Assembly (NCBI GenBank): GCA_022225965.2
Contig: JAKJXP020000021.1
Location: forward strand, 486,741 to 550,740
Reading direction: 5' to 3'
DNA length: 64,000 nucleotides
Origin: Diatrype stigma
Lineage: Eukaryota; Ascomycota; Sordariomycetes; Xylariales; Diatrypaceae
Positions within the stretch are counted from its first letter, which is position 1, and each line of letters starts with the position of its first letter. The notes beneath the pieces were generated by a model. The model was not told the DNA's origin and did not search any database. It saw only the letters and a list, made by a program, of their open reading frames with translations. This document shows, one piece after another, positions 34,545 through 45,976 of the stretch. A program made the position numbers and the translations under genes.

Positions 34545-34745
34545 GAGGCGTCTGAGGAGAAGGCTTGCGCCAATTGCATCTACAATTGGCAGAAGAAGAG
34601 GTGCTCACACCGATTTGTAGATACAATTGGCGCAAGCCTTGCCTTCTCCTCGGAACCGCCCATGGTCCAAGAAGATGCGGATGGTGACATCGCGCTGGGC
34701 GACCCTGGGCTGGATCTATACACCTGCATATCGTCCATGTAATGG
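34545..34745 (+). pseudogene. C-terminal piece of a Cys-rich fungal protein
   Basis: The frame from about 34552 reads EEKACANCIYNWQKKRCSHR and continues to a stop at 34741 (ALGDPGLDLYTCISSM). The C-x2-C ... RCS-x-R pattern is the usual second half of a Cys-rich fungal module whose first half (C-x2-C-x5-GPF-x2-C) is found at 30549-30600. I infer either one gene split by about 4 kb of inserted sequence or two separate relics. Confidence 0.4.
34554..34651. repeat. 98-bp imperfect inverted repeat (long hairpin)
   Basis: The left arm begins GAGGAGAAGGCTTGCGCCAA and continues through ATTGCATCTACAA; the right arm is its reverse complement with one 5-nt insertion (within GCCTTGCCTTC) and one mismatch. 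The loop is about 28 nt. It overlaps the Cys-rich coding relic, so part of that relic was copied in inverted orientation. Confidence 0.75.
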
Positions 34746-34759
34746 AGCATTGCGGACGA

Positions 34760-36672
34760 TTTCTCAACCCACTTTACTTGACACTCCGCGACAGTGATCA
34801 TCCTCACAGTCAAATCACAATAAGAAATCAACAAGAATCATCGTCGGAAGTCCGCTTCTGCGGCTTCCTGAAGATTTGTGTGTGTTGGGGGGAGGGGGGC
34901 GACTGGACTACCAGGAGCGAGGACTGGCTTCTCTCTCGGAAGCGTCGAGCCGAATTCGACGGGAGAGCAGAGCTGTTTGAGAACACATGCGGGATGTGAG
35001 CAGAGCGCGGCACGCGGGCTCGCGGGGACGACATCCAGTCGTACGGAGCGCTCGGCACCGGCACGGCACGGTACGGGCCTGCCGCGTCCTACATCTCCCT
35101 TTCGACCGCCTGGGCTCCCCACCGGCGTCGATCCGGAAGTTCTCCGTAGCACCGGACGGCACCACCATCATCGGGCCCAGGACATGTGGGCCTGTGCCTG
35201 GCCTGGCCGGCATCAGGTTCACTACCTCACCAGATGCGGGTGGGCGGCGGAGGTCAACATTTGGAAAACCCGGCGGGGAGTCCAAGCCCGCCGAAGCCCT
35301 CCCGGGGCTGGGGTTCTGCATTGCATGTACCTATGTATGCATGCAAACCCTGGCACTGAGTCGGCCTCGGGTGTAGTCTATTTCACCTGGGGACAGGAAT
35401 GAATGGACGGAAGTTTACGATTTGACGAACGAACTTTTGGCGACAAGTTGTGGGGAACGCACCAGGGGCTACTCCAAGAGGCAGAGAGAGCACTCAACCT
35501 CTTCACTACTACCTAACTTGGAGGAGGAGGTCTTCGGGCCGATGTGCCGCCGCGTCTGATCAGCAGCAGGCGAATGCCGCCGGGCGAGTACTCGTCTCTA
35601 TCCTGTGCTTCGCATCCGTGTGGCTCTGCCTGGCCGGCATGGGCTTTCACTATGGGCCGATCCCGAACCGGGCGCTCCGCCCAGATCATGAAGGCGACAG
35701 AGCGTCCGCGTTCAAATCCATGTCGGCAAGGTCACGCGTGGTGGAGTCTGGGGTTCTGCATGCAAGCCCCGGCTCTTGTCTCTATTCGGCTTCGCCAGGG
35801 GCTTGTCCCTTTTCGGCTTCGCCACGGGTGTGTTCTCCCAGCTCGGCGACAACTACATATGGGAGGCTTACGAGAAGGGGGGCGGACACTAGACCTACCT
35901 TGGTGTCCATGGACGGCCACGACCTACCAGAAAGCCCTGAGCGGCCTTGCTCTCGGTCCTGCTCACCACGGAGCTGTACTCTACACTATCCTCACAATTA
36001 GCTACCTATACACAGTTCGCTTCTGGAGCATTGATTCTTGGATACCATTTCGTTCTCGATACCTTACTGTACATCTATAATATAATATAATCATGTCCAT
36101 AGAAATACATTGCTTCCCACCAAATCACTGTCAACGATGTTTTACGACTACTTACAACTATAATTGATTCTCATGCGTGACTGACTGTTGACGATTGTAA
36201 TACTGGCTGGCATTAGGCCTGCTGTAAGGTATCCTCATGGTCTTCACTGCCGAGGTCCAGCACACTACTTCGTCACCATTTTCCACCATACCTTGAATCT
36301 CCCAAATTCACTTTCTTGATCGATGCAATCGTTGTGACTTTGGAATAAAAGATGGAAATCATCTTCTCGGTTCAATTCGTATCCACAGATAGATAATTCG
36401 GTACGCAAAAGCTCGTCTGCCTGCCTGCCTTCGTCATTCCCCGCCTCCCAGAGGTAAATGTAGTCAATCATTCATAAGCCATTCATTCAATCCATCCACT
36501 CATCCGTACCCCCATCTTCGTAGCATAGCTCACAAACCCATTTATTTCCACCACCCTATCATCTCACCAACGTAGAGACATAACCATGCAAGACCGGCTA
36601 GACACAAAACCAAAAAAATAACATGACGCGATATCATGACACTAGACCGACAGGTATTCGATCACTGCTACG
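34760..36672. other. Gene-poor region downstream of SMC4
   Basis: Open frames in several registers overlap but none shows a family signature. GGGTTCTGCATTGCATG-like and TTCGGCTTCGCCA(G/C)GGG sequences recur (35310 and 35750; 35797 and 35813), suggesting degenerate repeats. The SMC4 3' UTR lies at the right end. Confidence 0.4.
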
Positions 36673-39600
36673 CTACAGAGCTAGCGTGGTGGTGAGGCCG
36701 CCACCCGGGCCTCCTTGCCTCGCCGCTGGGGGAACACCGGCAGCAGTACCGCCGGGGCGGTTTATGAAGTCCTTGTTCTCGATGGTGACGCTCTTGGTCA
36801 TGTGGTTGACCTTGTAGACGCCGACCAGGCGGGCCGCCAGCTCGAACATGTTGTTGCGCAGCGAGATAACGATGAACTGGGCGTTCTTGGTACGCTCTTT
36901 GATGTAGTTGGCCACGATGGACACCTGTTTTTTGTTTATGTCAGCCGCATGTCATAGGGATATATATATGGTATCGATGGTTTCACTGCATAGTACTCGA
37001 AGGAAAAGGTAGAAAAAAAAAAAAAGAAGTGGCTTACATTGCGGAAATCCAGCGCGGCATCGATCTCGTCCATGACATACAGCGGGGTGGGCTTGTAGTG
37101 GTGGAGGGCGAAAACGAGGGCTAGGGAGCTGAGGGTCTTCTCGCCACCGCTGAGATTGCTGATATTCTTCCAGCTCTTCTTGGGCGGCATGACGGAGAAG
37201 AGGATGCCCTCGCTGAAGGGATCGAGCGAGTCGACCAGCTCGAGCTCGGCGTTGCCGCCCATCGTAATCATCTGGTACATTTCCTTGAGCCGCAGCGAGA
37301 TGGTGCTGAAACCCTCCATGAAGCCCTCCAGCCGCAGCCGCCGCAGGTCGTCGCATCGCTTCTTGGCCGCGTCGCGCTGCCCCACTGCCGTCGCAAGGTC
37401 CGACGACCGCGCCGCGTGCTCCTCAACCCGGCGCCGGTACTCCGACAGTACCCCGAGGTCCACGCTGGCATTCTGCGTCTTTTCCTCGAGCGCTGCGATC
37501 TCCCCCTTCAGCTTCCCCTTGTCCATGTCTTTGAGCTCGTCATCGGTGTAGCGAGGAAGTTCTTCCGGCTGTCGTTCTAGCGGCTTCTTCTGTGGTTGAG
37601 ACGATTCCCCTTCTGATTCTCGATCCGATTCTTCTCCGGCTTCTTCCTCGTCATCCTCTTCTTCACCCTCCTCGCCCTCTTCGGCGTTACGACGCGGCTT
37701 TTTGGTAGTAGCAGTGGCGGTTTTACTCGCTGTGGCGGCAGCAACAGCTGCTGGCGTTTGCGACTCGCCTATGAGGTCATTTACGTTCGTGAGCTTCAGC
37801 TTACTCAGTTTATCATCCCAGTAGCGCAACTGCCTCTGGTTCTCGACTAGAATCTTCTGATTCTCCTCGAGCTTGTTGCGCATCTCGATTTCGATGGCGC
37901 GGGTCTCGTTGAGCTCGCTTGTCTTCTCGTCTAGCTCGGACTTAAGGCCAGCAAGGCCTTTCTTCTTTTCTATAAGCGCCTCCTCGGCCTCGTCGACATT
38001 GGCCTGCAATGATTCAGCCTTTGTCCCTTGGTTCTCCACTTCCTCTTCGAGCTTTTCGAGGTCATGGTTGGCGTTCTCGAGTTCCTTGGTCGCCTTGGCG
38101 TGGTCCTTTTCAAGCTTGACTTTGGACTTCTCCGCCTTCGCTTTCTTCACCTCCGCGCTGGAGATCTCCTCGTTGTGGGATGCGATTTCTTCCTTGATGG
38201 AGTCGACCTTCGCCCTCTGAGCACGGAGCTTCTCACCACCAACTTCCATGATCTTGTCTTGAAGCTCTTTGATTTCAGCCTCGACACCTTCTGTCTCGGC
38301 ATGTAGCTTGGTGACCTCTTTGTTCAGCTTAGCAATCTCCTTTTGCAGTGCTGCTAGTCTGTTGTCGTCGGTCTGGGAGGGCTGATGCTCCTTGCTCAAC
38401 TCCTTGATTCGCCTCTGGGAGTCGGCCAGGTTCTTCTCAGCGCTCTGGATCTCAAGTCCGATCTTCTGCATCCTGGTGTCGAGCTGAGGAATTTGCTCGT
38501 TCAGCTCCCTGAGCCGATTCTCGAGTTCCCGCTGCTTCTCCTGGAAATGTTGGAACTTCTGCTCTATGGTATCACGGTCGCTTTCAAGCTTGGCAACCTG
38601 CTCATTAGACGTGTCTGCCACAAGCTTGCTAGACATGCCGCCCTTCCTTGCAGTAGTTCCGCCACCAGACATGGTACCGCTCTTGTCGATAAGTTCTCCG
38701 GCGAGGGTGACGACTCGCCATCTCTTGGCACCATATGCGATCCGGTTGGCTTGAGCTAGGTCTTTAGCCACCAGAGTGTCTTGTAAGGCGTGGTAGAATG
38801 CAGGACGGAACTTATCGTCCTTGGCAGTGATCAGATCGAACAGGCGAGGGGCGTTCTCCGGAGTTTGGATGGGATCCATGCCGCGGGCTCTCAGCTTGTC
38901 AAGACACATGAAATTGCCACGTCCAAGATTTGTTTTGCGAAGATACTCAATGCACTGCTGTCCAGCCTCAACAGTATCCGTCACAAAGTTATCGAGAGCG
39001 CCGCAGGCTGTGGAAATAGCGACATCGTACTTCTGATCAATGGTACCGAGATTTCCTAGGCGGCCATGAAAACCATCGATACGCCCAGACTCCCTCATCC
39101 GCATCAATGCCGTAAGCACGTTGCCCCGGTTCTGGTTCTGGGAAAGACTAGATCTGGCTTCATCAGCCTTTTGTCGCGCATTTGATACCTTGGAGCGGAT
39201 AGCGGGTTCCATTTGGGTGATGTTTTCCAGTTCAGCCTCGACCTGCTTCGCCTCTTTCTCAAGTCTCGCCTTTTCAACCTGACATTCCTTGAGCTCGGAA
39301 AGTTTGGTAGACCGGCCTTGCTCGATGGATGCGATCTTGGTCTCTAGCTCCTCCAGCGCGACTGCGCCAGCATTGGCCTTTTCTTCAAGGATCGTCATTT
39401 CTGACTGCGCAACCGCAATGGCAGATTGCTTCTGATTGATCTTCTCCTTCCAGGGGTCGAGGGACTTCTGCTTGGCAGCAATCTGGTCTGAAAAGACCTG
39501 GGTCTTCCCCTTCAAGCTCTCGCGGATTGTGGTAAGCTTAGCCTCATCTTTCTCAAGTTGTTGCTCAAGAGTGGTGATCTCCTCTGTCCGAGAGGCAATG

Positions 39601-41506
39601 TCTTCGGTACATTGTTCGACAGTCTCGTCAGCCTCGGCAGAAGACTTTTCGGCGTTTGCAATAGTCTTCTCGAGTTTTTTCCGCTTATCGGTCAAGAACT
39701 TCCTCTTCTCGTCGAATTTGACTCTTTCTTGCTCAAACTTGGCTACTTCTTTGACAAGGCCTTGGACGTGCTTGTCATGGGCTTCGAACTCCTTGCTTCC
39801 CTTCGAGTAAGCCTTCTGTAGCTGTTTGATGATATGCTCGCTGCCCTGGTGTTTCTCCAATTCGGCATCAAGCTGAGCCTGCATCTGACTAATGGCTTCT
39901 TGGATCACGGCTAAATTGTTATGACATTCGCTGGTGTGGAGCTGATACAGTGCCGATTGCTTCATCACGAGCTCGTTCTCGTCACGGATGTAGGTTAGGG
40001 CCTTGTCCTTCTTGTCTTCGAGGCTGTTCTTCTCTTTCTCTACATGCTGCACACGGCCGCTCTTTTCCATGCATATTTCGTTGAGGGTCTCTACTTCGTT
40101 GGCGGCCTCCTCGATGGGCTGTTTGTACTTAGAAGTCCCAATGATATCTTCCAGGTATTCGAGCAGACCATCTTCGTGTTCATTGGCGGCTTTGGGCTTC
40201 ATCTGGGCAATCGACTCGACCTCACCCTGCAGAATGAGGAAACGCTTGTGGTCCAGATCAATGCCTCGGTCCCGTAGGAGTGTCGTAACAACGGTGAAGT
40301 TAGATTCTTTGCCGTTGAGATAGTATTTGCTAGAATTGTTCTTGAACGCCCTCCGCGAAACGACGAGTGCGGAGTCAGGTACGACTTTGGTACCCTCGCC
40401 AGGCTATACTTTTGTTAGCAAATGTTCTGTCGTAGGCCCTCAGGTGGTAGACTGACCAGATCAATAACTTCCTGGAAATGGACGGCGACTTCGCAATACT
40501 CCAAGTTTGGGTTGGCCGCAGAGTTGTGAATCAAGGCCGATATCTTGCCCTGACGCATCTTGCTGGCTCTGAAACCAAAGACGAAGAGGAGCGAGTCGAT
40601 GACATTGGACTTGCCCGAACCATTGGGACCGACTACCGATGAGAAGGATGCATGGAAAGGGCCAACTTCCTGCCGACCAGCGTAACTCTTGAAGTTGTCC
40701 AGGATAAGATAGGTGATGACCAGGCGATTCTTAGGGCCTGTCTCTTCGACTACGGGCATAGCCATATTTCGCGACTTCAAAACAATATCCATAGGCTTCT
40801 CCATTATTGTGTCCATCGCTTTGATGGGCTTTACCTGAGTGGCGGTCTCATCGGGGGATGACTGCTTGGTAGGGGATGACTGTTTCGGGCTGTTGACACT
40901 CTGGGAGGTGATGTCAGCCAGGGGCGTACCCTGGGCTGCTCCAGGGTCTTCGGACTGCCCGGCGGACTGCCCGGGAGACTGCCTGGGAGTAGGAAATGTA
41001 GTATGTTCTTCGGTATCTGGTGGCGCAAGAAGACTCTCGTTAATTGATTTCTTGGGGGCAGCACTCTTTCTTTTCCGGGGCGCAGCTTTCTTCGCAGGCG
41101 TTTCTGTTGTGACTACGGTAGCGGTAGATTGGTCGGGATCTTGTATCTCGCTTGCTTCCATGGCGGAAGGCGAGGATGTTGAGGCAACTGATGCGACACT
41201 CTTCCTTGGGCGACCGGGACGGGGCGTTGCACGGGGTGTTGCGGCACTGGGCGCTGCGGCACTGGGCGCTGCGGCACTGGGCGTTGCGGCACTGGGTGTT
41301 GCGGCACTGGAAGCTGCGGATTTCCTGGGCTGAGTTGATCTTCGTGGACGTGGTGTTGGAGCGGGAGCGGGATCGTCTGGGGTGAAGTCATCTTCGCTTT
41401 CCTCCATCTTCCTGGTGGTATTTGCGACGACATCGTCTTCGTCCTCCGACTCGATAATCGCTGCACGCCGGGCAGCGGCGGCGCGACGGGTTGGCCTGCC
41501 TGTCAT
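36673..41506 (-). CDS. SMC4: Condensin core ATPase SMC4
   Basis: Three exons (41506-40457, 40403-37038, 36924-36673) join in phase 0 to give 1555 residues. The N-terminal about 250 residues are disordered, with repeats of ATPSAA/APSAA. Walker A GPNGSGKS is at 293-300. Two long coiled-coil arms flank the hinge (about 780-900, ESGRIDGFHGRLGNLG). The signature LSGGEKT lies near 1433 and Walker B VMDEIDAALDFRN near 1461. The last exon encodes VSIVANYIKERTKNAQFIVI and HMTKSVTIENKDF, characteristic of SMC4. With SMC2 it forms the condensin ATPase that compacts chromosomes. An acidic insert (EEGEEGEEEDDEEEAGEESD, about 1252-1285) interrupts the second arm. It is divergent from the ELYS-like gene, 689 bp between starts. 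Confidence 0.95.
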
Positions 41507-42195
41507 GATTAGGGTAATACTAGGACCCCAAGGAACCCAGGACTATAGGATATTTTCAATTCGAAGTAATCGGTCGACTAGAAAGAAAGGGTCGATGTTG
41601 GATCTTGGGAGTTGGGGCGAGGTTAGTGTTGTCCCTGGTGGTTAGTATTTAGCATTGGTTTGCCCCCGTTCCCGCTGCTGTAATGCAGGTTGTAGGTGTG
41701 ATTTTATTGATGCGACTGACGTTGGTTGGGCCGTTGCGTTGCGGTGATAAGAAGCCCCGACAGTTGAAAGTAAACAAAAACAATAGGCAGTCTTAGTCTC
41801 CACCAAATACACATTTAGCCCTAAACAACCCCTGCTAACCTTGTTTTGCAGACGCTAATGCCCCCAAATACCCCTGGATTGAACGCGTCTCTGTCTTATT
41901 GGGCCATTGCAACGCGATGGAGTCTCATCCGAAGAATTCCCATCCCCTCTTGCCCCTCCATTTATTGAATAATCCAATCTAATCACTAAGTGAATTATGT
42001 AAGCTGCTCCCTGCTAATTACATGTATGCTCCAATCCAGATCGACTTCAAGAAACTCCTGAGCTTAAGCTTGAGCTTCAAAGTTGCGATGCGAATCTTGA
42101 ACCTCACCACGTCCATTTAGCAATTAGTAAACAACAAACCGTCGAAGATTTGTGCCCCTGCCTTAATCAAAGTCGAACTGACTCGAACATCCGAA
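41507..42195. promoter_or_regulatory. Divergent upstream region of SMC4 and the ELYS-like gene
   Basis: A 689-bp region between two start codons, AT-rich in the centre (41940-42060). No motif can be assigned with confidence. Confidence 0.45.
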
Positions 42196-43344
42196 ATGCT
42201 CGATTATACCCAATTCAACTGGGTATTCGGGTCGTTGAACCCCTTTCCGTTCGACAAGGCCTGGACCCAGAAGATCGAATCTCACCGTCGCAGCCTCGAT
42301 GGTCTCTTTTTCGACCGGGTCCTGGGTGCCCTGAATCTCGCCCAAGGTACGTAGACCACAAATACACGCCAGATTCTCGAGTCCTCTGGCGGAACGGGAA
42401 CCAATAACCATTACATTGCACTGCATTGCTAACTTCGATCTGACATACGCCTAGCTGCGAAGAACTACCCCCCTAAGAACGAAAATGCGCTGCGACAGCT
42501 GCACCAACAAGTCTGCGATGCCAGCAACGTCGCAATGCACCACAAGCTCTCCATCCTCTACTACCTCCTGCTCGACCTCGACGAGCGCTACTACCAGAAG
42601 CAGCAGCAGGGGGCCATCACCGCTCCCAACGACAGCCACGCCGAGGACTTCGCCCTGCGCGCCGCCGTGCCCCAGAAGTACTCCATCTTCATGAAGGGGC
42701 TCTGGCTGCTGGACGCGGCGCAGCCCGAGCTCGCCCTCGAGTACCTGACGCACCCGTCGCTGGTGCCCGACTTCGCCGACGACATCATCGTCGCCCTGGC
42801 CCGCCACTCCTCCCAGTCCCAGGATAGCGGCGGCGACGCGGACCCCACCCTCCCGCTGGCCTACTACCACGCCGTGCAGCCCATCCTGCGCACCTCGGAG
42901 GCCCAGGAGCTGCTCTTCGACGCCCTGGTGCGGTCCAGCGTGCCCGAGGCCCTGGCCTTCGCGCGGGCGCGCCCCGACTTCGCGCGCCGCCAGCTGTTCC
43001 GCCGCCTCGTGCTGGGGGCGCTCGACCCTAAGCGCCATCGTCATGACGGAAACAGGGACGGGGACGCGGACGCGGACGAGGAGGAGTCGGCGGCGGCTCG
43101 TGCCGCTTTGGAGCTCGCGAGTCTCCTGCTCGACGACGAGGAGGAGCGCTGGCTCCTCGAGACCCTGACCGGTCCGGATGCCAAGAGGCTGCGCGGCGCC
43201 AAGGACACGCTATTGATGCGCCGTATTGCGCGCGGCGAGGTCGGTGCCGCTGCTGGTGGAGGTGCCAGTGGTGGTGGTGGCGAGAAGGGCGATTGGGCTG
43301 TTGTGCTCGAGGGGTTCCGGGCGGGGAGCGGCGGGCGTGCGTGA
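42196..43344 (+). CDS. ELYS-like domain protein (nuclear pore assembly)
   Basis: Two exons, 42196-42346 and 42455-43344, join in phase (donor GTACGT, acceptor CTAG) to give 346 residues. The start reads MLDYTQFNWVFGSLNPFPFD. The core holds HHKLSILYYLLLDLDERYY, AVPQKYSIFMKGLWLLDAAQ, PELALEYLTHPSLVPDF and YYHAVQPILRTSEAQELLFD, which match the ELYS/Mel-28-like helical domain of fungal proteins. Animal ELYS recruits Nup107 complexes to chromatin; the small fungal proteins carry only this domain and are linked to the nuclear pore. The C-terminus is Gly/Ala-rich and low in complexity. The start is chosen because the following residues are conserved. Third positions are strongly GC. Confidence 0.85.
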
Positions 43345-44241
43345 TCGTCATGTTGCGTTATGTTTCGCTGCGTTTGTGTACGCACAACGCAAGCCGGCAC
43401 GGCCTTGATGTTGAAAATTTACCTACCTAGTTGCATAGCGTTGGCGTTTGGGGTTAGTCGAACCATTTCAGTCGCAAAGTCATCATCGTCGAATGGCTTG
43501 GGAAAGGGGCAGAAAGAGTGGTCAAGTGTTGCTAAGCGGTGACTCTTAATTGACACGCCTCTTGAAGTCATCAATCGGATCTTGTCATGAACTTTGGTTC
43601 TTAAATACATAAATAATTGCAAGCATGTTGAGTATTATTCTACAAGGGTTGGACTTGATTAATATGTCTGGCATCAGGGCGTCACAACTACACGATAAAA
43701 CCCACGTTTGTTCGGCAGCGCGGTTGGTAGGCCAAGTCCAGGATGATGTGTTGTTTAGGAGAAAAGTCCTCTGGACAGTTGGTCCAGAGGATGTATACAA
43801 CAGGTCTGTTATCTGAAGGGGTGGGAAGATAGGGCCGTCCTGTCCCTGGACCTGTACCTATGCCTTTGGCTAATGCCAGGCGTCAACAACGGCATGTGGT
43901 CCACGCTCAGTTCCAAATGAGGATTCGGCATAACTCAGGCATTTCGGCAGGAGAGGATATAAACCATAATAAGAGCTCGATCTTTCACCGAAGCAAGCTT
44001 AGCACTTGGCCTAGGGGTACAACTAGAGTTCCACCTACTGGGTGCATTTCAAGAGCAATGTGTTCACATGCCCTGTAGACTTAGGCCTCCACGACTGGCC
44101 CGGGTTTGCAATAGGGGCATGATGGCAGACTCAGTTGTATTAGAGATGTACGGCCCTATCCGACTCGGCCCGAACTCTTTTGACTTTTTGCTGTACTTCT
44201 CTATATACCCGGGTTCGAATCCCATCCGTATGGACACTGAC

Positions 44242-44275
<34 letters not shown>

Positions 44276-44624
44276 TGAGGTATGAGGTTTGGTGGAGGGT
44301 TCGAATCCCGTATGTCGAAATGATTTTTATTTATTACTAGATGTTTACTCGGTTTGGGTAGTTTTTTCCCCAGTTAGAATCTAGGCCGTCTCTTTATTAC
44401 CTCGGTAAATAGTTAAGAAGCCGTAAAAAGGAGACTTATCAACCCCACTATCTGGACCTTTAACGATATGCTTCTTAAACCGTCTGGGCTATATATAGAT
44501 CTATACCTAGGAAGATCATGAGGGGTCATAGGGTTTCCTGCTACCCCTGTTCCTAATAGTACTATATTCAATCCAACTAGACTAAACTCAAGAACCCAAT
44601 ATAAGTAATCATCGCACTCCAATC
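43345..44624. other. Intergenic region with a tRNA-like sequence and a T-run
   Basis: No protein gene is recognised. Two B-box-like sequences (GGGTTCGAATCCC) are at about 44211 and 44302; a 31-T run lies between them and is annotated separately. Confidence 0.4.
44120..44274 (+). repeat. tRNA-like / SINE-like sequence ending in a 31-base T-run
   Basis: A weak A-box-like TGGCAGACTCAGTT lies near 44130, and a perfect Pol III B box within CCCGGGTTCGAATCCCAT lies at about 44208-44225. About 20 bp later comes an uninterrupted run of 31 T (44244-44274). The acceptor and anticodon stems do not fold convincingly, so this is not called a tRNA. It could be a tRNA-derived SINE relic or a tRNA pseudogene. 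A second B box just after the T-run (44297-44310) shows that the motif is repeated. Confidence 0.35.
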
Positions 44625-45739
44625 ATGCCGCAAGATAGCAGCAACAGCATCGCCTTTGGCCCTCCGAACAACCAATGGACGTATACCCCGGCGACGCGGA
44701 CCTACAGCCTAACCCGCGATGTGTCCGCACCCCCCTTCGTCTTCGCGCCCACCCGGGGCCCGCCGGACACATCCGTTGCCGTGGCGCCCGAGCACACGGC
44801 CCTCGTCGTCATCGACATGCAGAACTACTTCCTGCACCCCTCCTGCAGAGAGCACCCGTCCGGCCTTGCGGCCGTGCCCCGCGTGTTGGAAGCCGTCAAG
44901 AAGTGTCGCGAGGTCGGCATCAAGGTGAGCTGGGCGAGAAATCTGACCTAAACTTCCCACCTAATCAGGTCATCATCAGTGGGAAGGGCCGGGCGGGGCT
45001 AGGGCTCCATGTCTATTTGTCTTTGTTAATCCAAGCGTCGTACCTCGCTAACGACTTGATACTAGGTCATCTGGCTCAATTGGGGACTCAGTGACGAGGA
45101 CCTGCAAAGGATGCCCGCGGCGGCCACGTACAGCTTCGGGAGGGGGTTTGTCGACCCCCCGGCCATCCAGGGCGGGGACCAGGACCAGGCCAGCAGCGGC
45201 AGCGGCAACAACCCGCTCCCGTTCCCGCGCTGCACCCTCGGCAGCGACATGGGCGACGGCCGTGGGCGTCTGCTGATGGCAGGATCCTGGAACGCGGAGC
45301 TGTACGGGCCCCTGCGCGAGGCGGCCTCTCCCTCCACCGACGTCTTCGTGTCGAAGAACCGGCTTTCCGGGTCCTGGAGCGGAGACACGGAATTCCTGCG
45401 GGCGCTGGAGGCACACCCCGGCAAGCCCGGGACCAAGACGCTGCTGTTCGCCGGCGTCAACACGAACCAGTGCGTCCTCGGCACCCTGCTGGATGCCTAC
45501 TACAGGGGCTTCGACTGCGTAATGTTGGAAGATTGCTGCGCCACGACTACGCCGGGTGGGCAGGACGTGGCTGTTTTGGATGTTTCTGTGAGTCTCGGGG
45601 TCTTCCCTTAATCGAATCCACAGAGGATTAAATTATTATTGTTGGGTTTTTCGAGTTGCTAATATGCTGACCATATCAGAGGTCGTACGGCTTTGTTACG
45701 GATAGCGCTACTTTCCGGAGAGGCAGACTAGGCGCTTGA
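44625..45739 (+). CDS. Isochorismatase-family cysteine hydrolase
   Basis: Three exons, 44625-44924, 45066-45587 and 45680-45739, join in phase 0 (donors GTGAGC and GTGAGT) to give 293 residues. The triad of the family is visible: Asp64 in LVVIDMQNYFLHP, Lys197 in DVFVSKNRLSGSW and Cys236 in FAGVNTNQCVLGT. The second exon also carries VIWLNWGLSDEDLQRMP. Members hydrolyse isochorismate, nicotinamide or related amides; here the substrate is unknown. The short last exon encodes RSYGFVTDSATFRRGRLGA, a usual C-terminal end. It is tail-to-tail with the terpene synthase, 237 bp between stops. A Gly/Ser-rich insert SSGSGNN sits at about 143-149. Confidence 0.9.
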
Positions 45740-45976
45740 GCTCAATGTTGTCTAACATGGCCTTGATTGGGAGGTGGTGACCTTTCCGGACATTTCATCG
45801 ATGCAGTTGATACTGATACCGTCTTGCCTGTGTCATCTGGCAGTCACAAGGCCAATGGGTAATAAGCATGCATAACAGTTGAGCTCTATCTAAAGACTAC
45901 TTAGGAAATGTGGTGTGAACACGCTAGATTGAATATAGAATAATAAATCAACCCTTCGTCATTGCATGTTCAGTAG

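Noticed and set aside
34878..36080. Overlapping 120-180-codon frames downstream of SMC4
   Set aside because: Several frames and both strands are open over the same GC-rich DNA; none shows a domain or a splice pattern.
44208..44225. A functional tRNA at the B box
   Set aside because: No acceptor stem, D-arm or anticodon arm folds convincingly around it.
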